DNA of 32,179 bases, from positions 1-32,179 of the forward strand of contig JAOAIK010000053.1 in the NCBI GenBank assembly GCA_026414745.1, in the 5' to 3' direction. A program made the position numbers and the translations under genes. Positions 13,542 to 21,560 of this stretch are shown in pieces. The notes under the pieces are model-generated. The model ran no database searches, had not been told where the DNA came from, and saw only the letters and a list, made by a program, of their open reading frames with translations. How positions within the stretch are numbered: position 1 is the stretch's first letter; each line of letters starts with the position of its first letter. The stretch is from Roseococcus sp. (lineage in GTDB: Bacteria > Pseudomonadota > Alphaproteobacteria > Acetobacterales > Acetobacteraceae).

Positions 13542-15368
13542 GTGTTCGACGCCGTTCAGTTGCAGGGGCATCACCAGGTCCAGGTGGACCGTTCGCGCGA
13601 CGCGCTGCTGACCGATTTCGGGCGCGCGACGCTCGATGACCGCTACCTCATGCCGGGCGAGTCCTATCAGGACCTCTTCGCCCGTGTGGCCTCGGCCTAT
13701 GGCGACGACCCCGCGCACGCGCAGCGCCTCTACGACTACATCTCGAAGCTGTGGTTCATGCCGGCGACGCCGGTTCTGTCGAATGGCGGAACGACGCGCG
13801 GGCTGCCGATCTCCTGCTTCCTGAACGAGGCGAATGACAGCCTCGAATCCATCGTCGCGCTGTGGAACGAGAATGTCTGGCTCGCCTCCAAGGGCGGGGG
13901 CATCGGCTCCTATTGGGGCAATCTCCGCTCGCTGGGCGAGAAGGTGGGGCAGAACGGCAAGACCTCGGGCATCGTGCCCTTCATCCGGGTGATGGACAGC
14001 CTCACGCTGGCCATCTCCCAGGGCTCGCTGCGGCGCGGGTCGGCGGCGGTCTATCTGCCGGTGCATCATCCGGAGATCGAGGAGTTCATCGAAATCCGCC
14101 GCCCCACAGGGGGGGATCCGAATCGCAAGGCGCTGAACCTGCACCATGGGGTGCTGATCCCGGACGCCTTCATGCGCGCGGTGGAAGCCGATGAGGCCTG
14201 GCCCCTGACCAGCCCCAAGGACCATTCCGTGGTCAAGACGGTCTCGGCCCGCAGCCTCTGGATCCGAATCCTGACCGCGCGGATCGAGACGGGCGAGCCC
14301 TACATCATCTTCTCCGACCACGTGAACCGCGCCCGGCCGGAGCACCACAAGCTGGCTGGGCTCGAGGTGAAGACCTCGAACCTCTGCTCCGAGATCACGC
14401 TGCCCACGGGGCTCGACCATCACGGCCAGCACCGCACGGCGGTGTGCTGCCTCTCCTCGCTCAATCTCGAGACCTGGGACCAGTGGCACAAGGATCCGCT
14501 GTTCATCACGGACGTGATGCGCTTCCTGGACAATGTGCTGCAGAACTTCATCGACACCGCGCCCGACAGCATGGCCAAGGCGCGCTACTCGGCGATGCGC
14601 GAGCGCTCGGTGGGTCTCGGCGTCATGGGCTTCCACTCCTTCCTGCAGCAGAAGGGCGTGCCCTTCGAGAGCGTGATGGCGAAGGTGTGGAACAAGCGGA
14701 TGTTCAAGCACATCCGCGAGCAGGCGGACGCCGCCTCGCGCCTGCTGGCCGAGGAGCGCGGCCCCTGCCCCGACGCCGCCGAATACGGCTTCATGGAGCG
14801 CTTCTCGAACAAGATGGCGATCGCGCCGACGGCCTCCATCTCCATCATCTGCGGCGGCGCCTCGCCGGGCATCGAGCCGATCGCGGCCAACGTGTACAAC
14901 CACAAGACGCTCTCGGGCAGCTACATCGTCCGCAACCCCTATCTGAAGGCGGTGCTGGCGAAGCACGGGCGCGACGACGCCGACACCTGGACCTCCATCA
15001 CGGTCAACAAGGGCTCGGTGCAGCACCTCGACTTCCTGAGCCAGGACGAGAAGGACGTGTTCAAGACGGCCTTCGAGCTCGACCAGCGCTGGGTGATCGA
15101 GCACGCGGCCGACCGCACGCCCTATATCTGCCAGGCGCAGTCGCTGAACATCTTCCTGCCCGCCAACGTCCACAAGCGGGACCTGCACCAGATCCACATG
15201 CTGGCGTGGAAGAAGGGGGTGAAGAGCCTCTACTACTGCCGCTCGCTCTCGCTGCAGCGCGCGGACACGGTGAGCGAGAGGGCCATGGCCATCGCGGTGG
15301 AGGACGCGCCGAAGGCGCCGGCACCCGGCTCGACCACAAACTACGAGGAATGCCTCGCCTGTCAGTGA
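13542..15368 (+). CDS. nrdA: Ribonucleoside-diphosphate reductase, class I alpha subunit (short form without ATP-cone)
   Basis: A 608-residue class I ribonucleotide reductase large subunit, which reduces NDPs to dNDPs using a radical delivered by NrdB. Visible active-site residues are C92 in PISCFLNE (first redox cysteine), the N280-C282-E284 triad in SNLCSEI (thiyl radical cysteine and partners) and C302/C303 in AVCCLSSLNLE (second redox cysteine position). Two tyrosines close together near the end (KSLYYCRS) fit the radical-transfer pair. The C-terminus EECLACQ supplies the CxxC that thioredoxin or glutaredoxin reduces. The E. coli protein is about 760 residues; here the N-terminal ATP-cone is absent, so overall dATP inhibition through that domain is not expected. 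GTG 13542 follows GGAGGGGG. Confidence 0.96.
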   Translation: MFDAVQLQGHHQVQVDRSRDALLTDFGRATLDDRYLMPGESYQDLFARVASAYGDDPAHAQRLYDYISKLWFMPATPVLSNGGTTRGLPISCFLNEANDSLESIVALWNENVWLASKGGGIGSYWGNLRSLGEKVGQNGKTSGIVPFIRVMDSLTLAISQGSLRRGSAAVYLPVHHPEIEEFIEIRRPTGGDPNRKALNLHHGVLIPDAFMRAVEADEAWPLTSPKDHSVVKTVSARSLWIRILTARIETGEPYIIFSDHVNRARPEHHKLAGLEVKTSNLCSEITLPTGLDHHGQHRTAVCCLSSLNLETWDQWHKDPLFITDVMRFLDNVLQNFIDTAPDSMAKARYSAMRERSVGLGVMGFHSFLQQKGVPFESVMAKVWNKRMFKHIREQADAASRLLAEERGPCPDAAEYGFMERFSNKMAIAPTASISIICGGASPGIEPIAANVYNHKTLSGSYIVRNPYLKAVLAKHGRDDADTWTSITVNKGSVQHLDFLSQDEKDVFKTAFELDQRWVIEHAADRTPYICQAQSLNIFLPANVHKRDLHQIHMLAWKKGVKSLYYCRSLSLQRADTVSERAMAIAVEDAPKAPAPGSTTNYEECLACQ

Positions 15369-15448
15369 CGCGGGTGGGCGCCGCCCTCCCGCACCCTCCC
15401 GGCGGGACCATGGGTGTCCTGCACCTTCGGGAAGCAAGGATCGAAAGT

Positions 15449-15469
15449 CCAGGAGACTGAGTCTCCTGG
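15449..15469 (+). repeat. Triloop hairpin 1 between nrdA and nrdB
   Basis: CCAGGAGAC (15449-15457) and GTCTCCTGG (15461-15469) are perfect inverted arms around a TGA loop. No T-tract follows. Together with hairpin 2 it may tune nrdB levels by partial termination or by protecting mRNA ends, or it may be a dispersed extragenic palindrome. Confidence 0.7.
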
Positions 15470-15477
15470 CGTGGCGC

Positions 15478-15498
15478 GCGAGGGGCGGAGCCCCTCGC
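15478..15498 (+). repeat. Triloop hairpin 2 between nrdA and nrdB
   Basis: GCGAGGGGC (15478-15486) and GCCCCTCGC (15490-15498) are perfect arms around a GGA loop. It has the same 9-3-9 geometry as hairpin 1, eight bases downstream. It ends 21 bases before the nrdB start, leaving the AGAGGA ribosome site free. Confidence 0.7.
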
Positions 15499-15519
15499 CT
15501 CAACAACAGAGGACGCAAG

Positions 15520-16575
15520 ATGCCCGACGGGATCGCCACCGACGAGTTGCCGGTCAAGTTCGACCTGCTCACCTCCAATCCGGTCTACAAGCCCTTCCGC
15601 TACCCCTGGGCCTATGAGGCCTGGCTGCAGCAGCAGCGCATCCACTGGCTGCCGGAGGAGGTGCCGCTCGCCGACGACGTGAAGGACTGGCAGAAGAACC
15701 TCACGCCGGCCGAGCGCAACCTTCTCACCCAGATCTTCCGCTTCTTCACCCAGGCGGATGTCGAGGTGAACAACTGCTACATGAAGCACTATTCCCAGGT
15801 GTTCAAGCCGACGGAAGTGCTGATGATGCTCAGCGCCTTCTCGAACATCGAGACGGTGCACATCGCGGCCTATTCGCATCTTCTCGATACGATCGGAATG
15901 CCTGAAATCGAGTATCAGGCCTTCCTCAAGTACAAGGAGATGAAGGACAAGTACGACTACATGCAGTCCTTCACGGTCTCGAACAAGACCGAAATCGCGA
16001 AGACGCTGGCCGCCTTCGGTGCCTTCACGGAAGGGCTGCAGCTCTTCGCCTCCTTCGCCATCCTCATGAACTTCCCGCGCTTCAACAAGATGAAGGGCAT
16101 GGGGCAGATCGTCTCCTGGTCGGTGCGCGACGAGACGCTGCACTGCCTCTCGGTGATCCGCCTCTTCCGCACCTTCATCGCCGAGAACCCGGAGATCTGG
16201 ACGGAGGAGCTGCGGCGCGACCTCTATCTGATCTGCGCCACCATCGTCGATCACGAGGACGCCTTCATCGACCTCGCCTTCGAACTCGGCGGCGTGCAGG
16301 GCCTCACCGCGGAGGACGTGAAGCAGTACATCCGCTTCATCGCGGACCGCCGCCTGACGCAGCTCGGGCTCGAGCCGCTCTATCACGTCGAGAAGAACCC
16401 GCTGCCCTGGCTCGACGAGATGCTGAACGCCATCGAGCACACGAACTTCTTCGAGAACCGGGCGACCGAATACTCCAAGGCCTCGACCACGGGCACATGG
16501 GAGGAGGCCTTCGCGGACGCCACTTTCACCAGCGCCCAGCCACAGGGGGCGCTCGGCCTGCCCGCCCAAGCCTGA
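15520..16575 (+). CDS. nrdB: Ribonucleoside-diphosphate reductase, class I beta subunit
   Basis: A 351-residue ferritin-like radical-generating subunit. The residues match E. coli NrdB with constant offsets. D80, E111 and H114 are metal ligands and Y118 is the radical tyrosine (SNIETVHIAAYSH); each is four less than E. coli D84, E115, H118 and Y122. E171 (EGLQLF), E205 and H208 (RDETLH) are each 33 less than E204, E238 and H241. It therefore looks like a standard tyrosyl-radical, di-iron (or manganese) enzyme. No N-terminal ATP-cone is present, as in its partner. ATG 15520 has AGAGGA six bases upstream. It lies 151 bases after nrdA, with two hairpins between. Confidence 0.96.
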   Translation: MPDGIATDELPVKFDLLTSNPVYKPFRYPWAYEAWLQQQRIHWLPEEVPLADDVKDWQKNLTPAERNLLTQIFRFFTQADVEVNNCYMKHYSQVFKPTEVLMMLSAFSNIETVHIAAYSHLLDTIGMPEIEYQAFLKYKEMKDKYDYMQSFTVSNKTEIAKTLAAFGAFTEGLQLFASFAILMNFPRFNKMKGMGQIVSWSVRDETLHCLSVIRLFRTFIAENPEIWTEELRRDLYLICATIVDHEDAFIDLAFELGGVQGLTAEDVKQYIRFIADRRLTQLGLEPLYHVEKNPLPWLDEMLNAIEHTNFFENRATEYSKASTTGTWEEAFADATFTSAQPQGALGLPAQA

Positions 16576-16594
16576 GGGGGCAGGCCTGCGCCCC

Positions 16595-16617
16595 GGCCGG
16601 GGCTGAGCCCCTTGGCC
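16595..16617 (+). terminator. Hairpin after nrdB
   Basis: GGCC-GGGGC, a TGA loop, then GCCCC, a TT bulge and GGCC form a GC-rich hairpin 19 bases after the nrdB stop. A perfect 10-bp palindrome GCAGGCCTGC lies just before it at 16580-16589. There is no T-tract, so a terminator is likely but not certain. The GGGGC-triloop-GCCCC core repeats that of hairpin 2 before nrdB. Confidence 0.5.
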
Positions 16618-16636
16618 GGCCGCGGCAGGCCGGGCT

Positions 16637-17338
16637 ATGCCCGCGGCCATGTTGCGCGTCATCCGCCTGTCGGCCCTGGCCCTGCTGCTGATGGTGGCGG
16701 GCCTGTGGGGCTATGCCTGGGTGCGGAAATCCCCGCAGGAAACCCTCGGCGAATCCTTCGCCGCGCTGGTGGCGGGGGCCTTCGGCCACCAGACGGGGCT
16801 TCCCTCGGCCGGAGGGGGGATGCAGCTTCCGCCCGGGCTTACCCTGGGCGGTCCCTTCCGTCTCACGGACCATGCGGGCCGCAGCGTGACCGAGCAGGAT
16901 TTCGCGGGACGCTGGCTGCTCGTCTATTTCGGCTTCACCTATTGTCCGGATGTCTGCCCCACCGAGCTCGGCACCATCGCCGCCGCGCTCGATCTCATGG
17001 GCGCGGAGGGCGAGCAGGTCACGCCGCTGTTGATCACCATCGACCCGCAGCGCGACACACCGCAGCAGCTTGCGAACTACGTGACACTGTTCCATCCGCG
17101 GCTCATCGGGCTGACCGGGACGGCCGAGCAGATCCAGGAGGTGGCGCGGCGCTATCGCGTCTATTACGCGCGGGTGCAGCGGCCCGACATGACCGACTAC
17201 ACCATGGATCATTCGAGCTTCATCTATCTGGCCGGCCCGGACGCCCGGGTGCGGGCGCTGTTCCGCCCCGAGACACCGCCCGAGACCATCGCCGCCGCCG
17301 TGCAGGCGCAGCTTCGCGCGGCGCGCGCCCGCAGCTGA
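16637..17338 (+). CDS. SCO1/SenC-family copper chaperone
   Basis: A 233-residue SCO family protein. One N-terminal hydrophobic segment (about 10-28) anchors it in the inner membrane with a periplasmic thioredoxin-like domain. The copper site is complete: FTYCPDVCP gives C103 and C107, and MDHSSFIYL gives H192. In the family this site delivers copper to the CuA centre of cytochrome c oxidase or acts as a thiol-disulfide reductase. The LITIDPQRDTPQQLANYV segment is also typical. The start is ATG 16637, with ATG 16649 as an alternative four codons later. No oxidase genes are in this window, so its partner must be encoded elsewhere. Confidence 0.92.
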   Translation: MPAAMLRVIRLSALALLLMVAGLWGYAWVRKSPQETLGESFAALVAGAFGHQTGLPSAGGGMQLPPGLTLGGPFRLTDHAGRSVTEQDFAGRWLLVYFGFTYCPDVCPTELGTIAAALDLMGAEGEQVTPLLITIDPQRDTPQQLANYVTLFHPRLIGLTGTAEQIQEVARRYRVYYARVQRPDMTDYTMDHSSFIYLAGPDARVRALFRPETPPETIAAAVQAQLRAARARS

Positions 17339-17346
17339 CCCCCCCC

Positions 17347-17367
17347 TGGTGCCGCCCCGCGGCACCA
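17347..17367 (+). terminator. Hairpin after the SCO gene
   Basis: TGGTGCCG (17347-17354) and CGGCACCA (17360-17367) are perfect 8-bp arms with loop CCCCG, eight bases after the SCO stop. No T-tract follows. A second hairpin, CGGCGCC with GGCGCCG (17388-17403), lies closer to the next gene, nine bases before its ribosome site. Confidence 0.5.
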
Positions 17368-17424
17368 CCCATAACACCAAGAACGAGCGGCGCCCCGGCG
17401 CCGATTCGTTGCGAGGAGCAGGCA

Positions 17425-17712
17425 ATGTCGGACGAGGAGCAGAGACCGGAAGGCGCCGAGGACAGCGCCCGCAGCGTTGGCCCGCCGCGCCAGGGTCGTC
17501 GCCTCTCCGACAAGATCCTGGTCGCCTTCCATCAGGCCTGCGACCAGGGCGATTTCGAGGTGGCCGAGCAGCTTTTGCGCGTTCTCGAGATGATGTTCAC
17601 GCGCCGCACTGTCTCTCCCGACGCGAATCGCCGGCGCAATATCGAGACGCTGGTCGCCGCGCATGAGCGGCTCTGGCATTTGCGCCACCCGGATGCGGGC
17701 GGCGACATCTAG
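17425..17712 (+). CDS. Small conserved-looking protein of unknown function (95 residues)
   Basis: ATG 17425 has a strong GAGGAG site (17412-17417) seven bases upstream. The first 25 residues are polar and acidic and probably disordered. Residues about 27-57 form one long amphipathic helix (LSDKILVAFHQACDQGDFEV then AEQLLRVLEMMFTRR), and residues 65-87 a second helix rich in Arg and His ending in LWHLRHP. There is no signal peptide or membrane segment, so it is likely cytoplasmic. The helix pair resembles a short TPR-like hairpin, but I do not recognise the family with certainty. It is probably transcribed alone, with hairpins on both sides. No function is proposed. Confidence 0.75.
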   Translation: MSDEEQRPEGAEDSARSVGPPRQGRRLSDKILVAFHQACDQGDFEVAEQLLRVLEMMFTRRTVSPDANRRRNIETLVAAHERLWHLRHPDAGGDI

Positions 17713-17733
17713 CCGCCCGCACCGGCGCTGAAA

Positions 17734-17750
17734 GGGGGCCGAACGCCCCC
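17734..17750. terminator. Bidirectional hairpin between two convergent genes
   Basis: GGGGGC (17734-17739) pairs with GCCCCC (17745-17750) around a CGAAC loop. It lies in the 42-base gap between the convergent 95-residue protein gene and hsp20. A short AAA flanks it on the left, which is a T-run for the minus-strand transcript. Confidence 0.5.
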
Positions 17751-17754
17751 GCTC

Positions 17755-18243
17755 TCACCCGCCCGCCTGGATGGCGATGCGGCTCGCGCCCTTCGGCGCG
17801 TCGGGGGGGCGGGGGAGGAACACGTGCAGCACGCCGTTGTCGAAACGGGCCTGCACGGCGTCGCTCTGGGGTGCGAAAGGCAGGGCGAAGCGGCGGAGAT
17901 AGCTGCCGCTCACTCGCTCGATCAGGTGGTAGCGCTTCTCCTCCTCCTTCTCCTCGCGCTCCTGCCGGCGCTCGGCCTTCAGGGTCAGGACATCGCCCTC
18001 GAGCTCGAGCGTCACCTCCTCGGGCTTGAAGCCCGGCAGCTCGGCGCTGATCTCAAGGCCTTTCTCCGTCTCGGCGACGTTCACTCGCGGGCTCACGAAG
18101 CCCGCGCTGGTGGCCGAGAAGCCCGGCACACCGAAGCCGCGGCCGAACTGTTCCAGCATCCGATCCATCTCGCGACGAAGCGCGACGAAGGGGTCGCCCT
18201 CACCGCTGGTCCGGCCGGGCGTCAGCAGGGATTTCCAGTCCAT
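17755..18243 (-). CDS. Hsp20/alpha-crystallin small heat shock protein
   Basis: A 162-residue small heat shock protein, an ATP-independent holdase chaperone. The N-terminal arm has FVALRREMDRMLEQFGRGFG. The alpha-crystallin domain spans about 51-145 (PRVNVAETEKGLEISAELPG, then GDVLTLKAERR and NGVLHVFLPRP). The C-terminal IxI motif is IAI at 156-158. A highly charged stretch (91-106, ERRQEREEKEEEKRYH) fills the loop used in dimer contacts. ATG 18243 has AGAGG seven bases upstream. It follows rutD by 109 bases on the same strand but has its own candidate control site, an FNR/FixK-like box 100 bases before the start, so a separate promoter is likely. Confidence 0.93.
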   Translation of the reverse strand: MDWKSLLTPGRTSGEGDPFVALRREMDRMLEQFGRGFGVPGFSATSAGFVSPRVNVAETEKGLEISAELPGFKPEEVTLELEGDVLTLKAERRQEREEKEEEKRYHLIERVSGSYLRRFALPFAPQSDAVQARFDNGVLHVFLPRPPDAPKGASRIAIQAGG

Positions 18244-18342
18244 CGAGGCACCTCTCTCGGAAGGATGACGGGCCGACGACCCGACCCTCCTGTCGAGGCC
18301 GCCGCCCCATGACCCTTTTGACGCCGCGGCGCGCGGCGCGCC

Positions 18343-18356
18343 TTGATGGCGGTCAA
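18343..18356. promoter_or_regulatory. FNR/FixK/Dnr-type box upstream of hsp20
   Basis: TTGAT-GGCG-GTCAA on the plus strand (TTGAC-CGCC-ATCAA on the minus) matches the CRP/FNR-family consensus TTGAT-N4-ATCAA with one changed base. It is 100 bases upstream of the hsp20 start and overlaps the rutD stop. If it acts at -41.5, transcription would start near 18308, leaving a leader of about 65 bases. Confidence 0.5.
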
Positions 18357-19123
18357 TCCCCGGCCAGGAACCCCGCCAGCGCGGTGTTGAAGGGCTCCGG
18401 CCGCTCCACCGTGAAGGCGTGGGCGCCGTGGTCGGTCAGCCACAGGCGCGCGTTGGGCAACCCCTCGGCCAGCCGCTGCGAGGCCGTCCAGGGCACGAGC
18501 AGGTCGTCCTTCGCCGCCGCCACCAGCGTCGGGGCGGCGATCCGGGCGAGATCCTTCGTCGCGTCGAAGGCGCGCAGGGCCGCGATGCGCTTCGTCAGCG
18601 TGTCCTCGCCCTGGAAATGCGCCGTGCCATGGGCGATCTCGGCCAGGATCCGCTCGTGGTTCCGGGAGGCATATTCGGCGCTGTGCAGGAACAGCGGCTG
18701 GGCCGCGACATAGGCGGCCGGACCCTGCGCGGCGAGGATGCCGAGCCGGATGTCGAAGCAGCGCAGCGTGTGCGGGTCGGCCTTCGCCCAGGCATTGACG
18801 AGCACGAGGCGCCCCACGCGCTCGGGCGCCAGGCGGGCGAGTTCGAGCGCGACAAGCCCGCCCAGCGCGTGCCCCAGCACATGCGCGCGCGCCACGCCGG
18901 CCGCGTCCAGCACCTCGAGCGCGTCGCGCGCCATATGGGCGATGGAATAGCCCTCGGGCAGCGGCGCGCGGTTGGCGCCGGTGCCGCGATGGTCGGCGTG
19001 GATGACGCGGAAATGCGGCTCCAGCGCCGGAAGCTGCGGCGCCCAGAAACCGGCGAGCCCGCCGAGGCCGGCGGAGAGCAGCACCGCCTCCCCGCCCTCG
19101 CGGCCGGTGAGGGTGAACCTCAC
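18353..19123 (-). CDS. rutD: RutD, putative aminoacrylate hydrolase
   Basis: A 256-residue alpha/beta-hydrolase-fold protein, last gene of rutABCD. It begins with [21 protein letters not shown], then WAPQLPAL and [10 protein letters not shown]. The nucleophile elbow reads GHALGG (84-89) with Ala at position 86 where ordinary hydrolases have Ser; I recall the same GHALG in E. coli RutD, so this marks the family rather than a broken gene. DDLLVPW and HGAHAF supply the late acid and His positions. In the Rut pathway it speeds breakdown of aminoacrylate to malonic semialdehyde and ammonia. GTG 19123 overlaps the rutC stop as GTGA. An FNR-like box overlaps its stop. Confidence 0.9.
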   Translation of the reverse strand: MRFTLTGREGGEAVLLSAGLGGLAGFWAPQLPALEPHFRVIHADHRGTGANRAPLPEGYSIAHMARDALEVLDAAGVARAHVLGHALGGLVALELARLAPERVGRLVLVNAWAKADPHTLRCFDIRLGILAAQGPAAYVAAQPLFLHSAEYASRNHERILAEIAHGTAHFQGEDTLTKRIAALRAFDATKDLARIAAPTLVAAAKDDLLVPWTASQRLAEGLPNARLWLTDHGAHAFTVERPEPFNTALAGFLAGD

Positions 19124-19524
19124 CGCTTGGCGATGTGCGCGATGGAGGCGATCTCGACCACCGCGCCGGGCTTCACCAGGCCGCACTGGATGCAGTAGCG
19201 GGCCGGCTTGTCGCCCGGGAAGAACTCGGCATAGACAGCGTTCATCGGCGCGTAGTGCTTCCAGTCCGTGATGAAGATCTGGTTGAACACGACATCCGCC
19301 ATGGTCCCGCCTGCGGTCTCGACGACGGACTTGATGGTCTGCAGCACCTGGCGCGTCTGCGCCGCCGCGTCGTCGGGGAAGAGCACGTTGTTCTCCTTGT
19401 CGAAGGAGAGGGTGCCCGCGACGTAGAGCACGGAGACGTCGCCGCCCGCCGGTGCGATCGCGCCCGGCGAATAGGGCGCGAGCGGCGTGCCGGAGCCGGC
19501 GGGAATGACGGGGGCGAAGGGCAT
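19120..19524 (-). CDS. rutC: RutC, RidA/YjgF-family aminoacrylate peracid reductase/deaminase
   Basis: A 134-residue RidA (YjgF/YER057c/UK114) fold protein, close to the usual 128 residues of RutC. Visible motifs are APYSPGAI near the N-terminus, [10 protein letters not shown] (strand 2), [23 protein letters not shown] (helix and turn), [19 protein letters not shown], with the substrate-contact Arg of the RidA family, and a C-terminal VEIASIAHI. In the Rut pathway it acts on the 3-aminoacrylate peracid or aminoacrylate made by RutB. The start overlaps the rutB stop as TGATG and its stop overlaps rutD as GTGA, so translation is chained through the operon. Confidence 0.92.
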   Translation of the reverse strand: MPFAPVIPAGSGTPLAPYSPGAIAPAGGDVSVLYVAGTLSFDKENNVLFPDDAAAQTRQVLQTIKSVVETAGGTMADVVFNQIFITDWKHYAPMNAVYAEFFPGDKPARYCIQCGLVKPGAVVEIASIAHIAKR

Positions 19525-20258
19525 CAGGCGGTCTCCTCGCTCTGTTTCAGGGCGCCGCAGAAGTCGGCCACGGTCGAGACCCAGCCGAAGAAGGTCTCGA
19601 TGTTGTAGATCGCGGCCTTCTGCGCGAAGTCGGGGCCGGCGGCGTGGGTCGCGTCCTCCAGCACCACGCCGAAATACTCGAGGTGGAAGGCGTCGCGCAG
19701 CGAGCTCTCCACGCACACGTTCGTCGCGATGCCGGTGAAGACGAGGTTGCGGATGCCGCGCGCGCGCAGCAGGCTGTCCATGTTGGTGTTGAAGAAGCCC
19801 GAGTAGCGCGTCTTGGGCACGACGATGTCGCCCGGCTGCGGCGCGAGATCCTCGACGAGTGCGTAGTCCCAGCTTCCCTTGGCGAGCAGCCTTCCCTGGA
19901 GCTCGGGGCGCCGGCGCATCGTCTTGAGTGCGTTGGACTTGTGCCAGTTGGGCGAACCCGGGCCGCCCGCCTCGCGATACTCGGGGTCCCAGCCGTTCTG
20001 GAAGTAGAAGACGGGGATGCCCGCGGCGCGCGCCGCCCCGGCCGCCAGCTTGATGCGCGCGATGCAGGCCGCCGCCCCCGCGATGTCGAAGCCCGCGAGG
20101 TCGAGATAGCCACCCGGGCTCGCATAGGCGTTCTGCATGTCCACGATGATCAGCGCCGTCTGCGCCGGGTCGAGGCGGATGGGCTCGGGCCGCGCGGGCA
20201 GCACGAAGGGGCCGCGCGCGGCGCTGGCCGGCGCGTAGCCGGCGGGGGTGCCGTCCAT
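19524..20258 (-). CDS. rutB: RutB, ureidoacrylate amidohydrolase
   Basis: A 244-residue isochorismatase-like cysteine hydrolase. The catalytic triad is visible: D40 in [20 protein letters not shown]149 in [16 protein letters not shown] and C182 in [35 protein letters not shown] and [11 protein letters not shown] are segments shared with RutB proteins and not with general isochorismatases. It cleaves ureidoacrylate (peracid) to carbamate and aminoacrylate (peracid), releasing one uracil nitrogen. The N-terminal 30 residues are Pro/Ala-rich and may be flexible. ATG 20258 overlaps the rutA stop as TGATG, and its own stop overlaps rutC in the same way. Confidence 0.95.
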   Translation of the reverse strand: MDGTPAGYAPASAARGPFVLPARPEPIRLDPAQTALIIVDMQNAYASPGGYLDLAGFDIAGAAACIARIKLAAGAARAAGIPVFYFQNGWDPEYREAGGPGSPNWHKSNALKTMRRRPELQGRLLAKGSWDYALVEDLAPQPGDIVVPKTRYSGFFNTNMDSLLRARGIRNLVFTGIATNVCVESSLRDAFHLEYFGVVLEDATHAAGPDFAQKAAIYNIETFFGWVSTVADFCGALKQSEETA

Positions 20259-21340
20259 CACGCGGCCTCCTTCGTGACATGCCGGCGACAGCGCATCAGC
20301 GGCTGGATGCGCGTGCCGAAATCCTCCACGCCCTTGAGGAAGTCGTCGAAGGTGAGCAGCACGCCGCCCGTGCCGGGCACGCTCGCCACCTCGTCCAGCA
20401 TCCGCGCCACCGAGGCGTAGCTGCCGACGAAGGTGCTCATGTTGATGTTCACGGCCGAGCTCGCGTCCGCGAGCTGGCGGACGTTGGTGTCCGCCCCCGG
20501 CCGCTTGTCCGCCGCCGCCTGGGCCTGCATCCAGGCGATGGCCTCCTGGTCGGCGCCCGCCTTGATGTGCTCCCAGCGCGCGAGCGCCGCCTCGTCCGTC
20601 TCGTCGGCGATGACGGTGCAGAGCACGAAGGTGCGCACATCCCGCCCCGTCTCGCGCGCGAACGCCTGCATCCGCTCGGCGAGCGGGGCGAAGGCGCGCG
20701 GCGCGTTGAAGCCCTTGCCGAGGGTGAAGCTGTAGTCGGCGTGCTTGGCGGTGAAGCGCAGCCCCTCGGTGGAGGAGCCGGCGCAGATCATCGGGATCCG
20801 CACCGAGGGCCGCGGCGACAGCTTGCACCGGTTCATGGTGAAGAAGGCGCCCTTGAAGTCGCTCTCGCCCGTCTCCCAGAGCTCGCGCAGGATGGTCGCG
20901 TACTCGTCGAGCATCTCGTAGCGGCGGTGGAAATGGCTGTCGCCGGGCCAGAGGCCCATCTGGTCGTACTCGGCCTTCTGCCAGCCGGTGACCAGGTTCA
21001 GCCCGAAGCGGCCGTTCGAGATGGAATCGATCGTCACCGCCATGCGCGCGGCGATGGCGGGCGGGATGGTGAGCGTCGCGACGCTCGCGAACAGCTTGAT
21101 CCGCCTGGTCACGGCGGCGAGACCGGCCATGAGGGTGAAGCTCTCGAGCCCGTGGTCCCAGAACCGCGTCTTCCCGCCGAAGCCGTGCAGCTTGATCATC
21201 GAGAGCACGAAGTCGAGCCCGTGACGCTCGGCGGCGAGAGTGATGTCGCGGTTCAGCGCGAAGGACGGCATGTACTGCGGCGCCGTCTCGCTGATCAGCC
21301 AGCCGTTGTTGTTGATGGGGATGAAGACGCCGACCTGCAT
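20258..21340 (-). CDS. rutA: RutA, pyrimidine monooxygenase
   Basis: A 360-residue flavin-dependent monooxygenase of the bacterial luciferase-like fold, which opens the uracil or thymine ring between N3 and C4 using FMNH2 and oxygen. It starts [17 protein letters not shown], a RutA hallmark. [20 protein letters not shown] and [18 protein letters not shown] follow, then the typical [21 protein letters not shown] and [20 protein letters not shown]. It needs a flavin reductase (RutF), which is not encoded here. ATG 21340 has AGGGA eight bases upstream. It is the first gene of rutABCD and is divergent from the binding-protein gene, with 259 bases between them. Confidence 0.96.
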   Translation of the reverse strand: MQVGVFIPINNNGWLISETAPQYMPSFALNRDITLAAERHGLDFVLSMIKLHGFGGKTRFWDHGLESFTLMAGLAAVTRRIKLFASVATLTIPPAIAARMAVTIDSISNGRFGLNLVTGWQKAEYDQMGLWPGDSHFHRRYEMLDEYATILRELWETGESDFKGAFFTMNRCKLSPRPSVRIPMICAGSSTEGLRFTAKHADYSFTLGKGFNAPRAFAPLAERMQAFARETGRDVRTFVLCTVIADETDEAALARWEHIKAGADQEAIAWMQAQAAADKRPGADTNVRQLADASSAVNINMSTFVGSYASVARMLDEVASVPGTGGVLLTFDDFLKGVEDFGTRIQPLMRCRRHVTKEAA

Positions 21341-21560
21341 CGCTGTCCCTCCATGCGCCCCGCCTATCTCGGCCGAGGCGGGGCACGGCGCCACGGGGGA
21401 TGGACCGGCGCGCGACGCGCCGCGGCAGGCCTTTGCCTGGCGGAGCGGCAATCCGTCCCACTGCTGCCCGGCGCATGGGCGGATGCGGCGCCAGCGCGCC
21501 CCGTGCCCGGGCTTCGCCCCTTGCTGCGACGGGCCGCCGGCGGCCAGTGTCCGGCCACGG

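Noticed and set aside
12561..15578. A 1005-codon open frame on the minus strand across the thermonuclease and nrdA genes
   Set aside because: It runs opposite to nrdA and the thermonuclease, whose catalytic residues are intact. Long antisense frames are expected in very GC-rich coding DNA, and its translation is low-complexity His/Arg/Ala/Gly.
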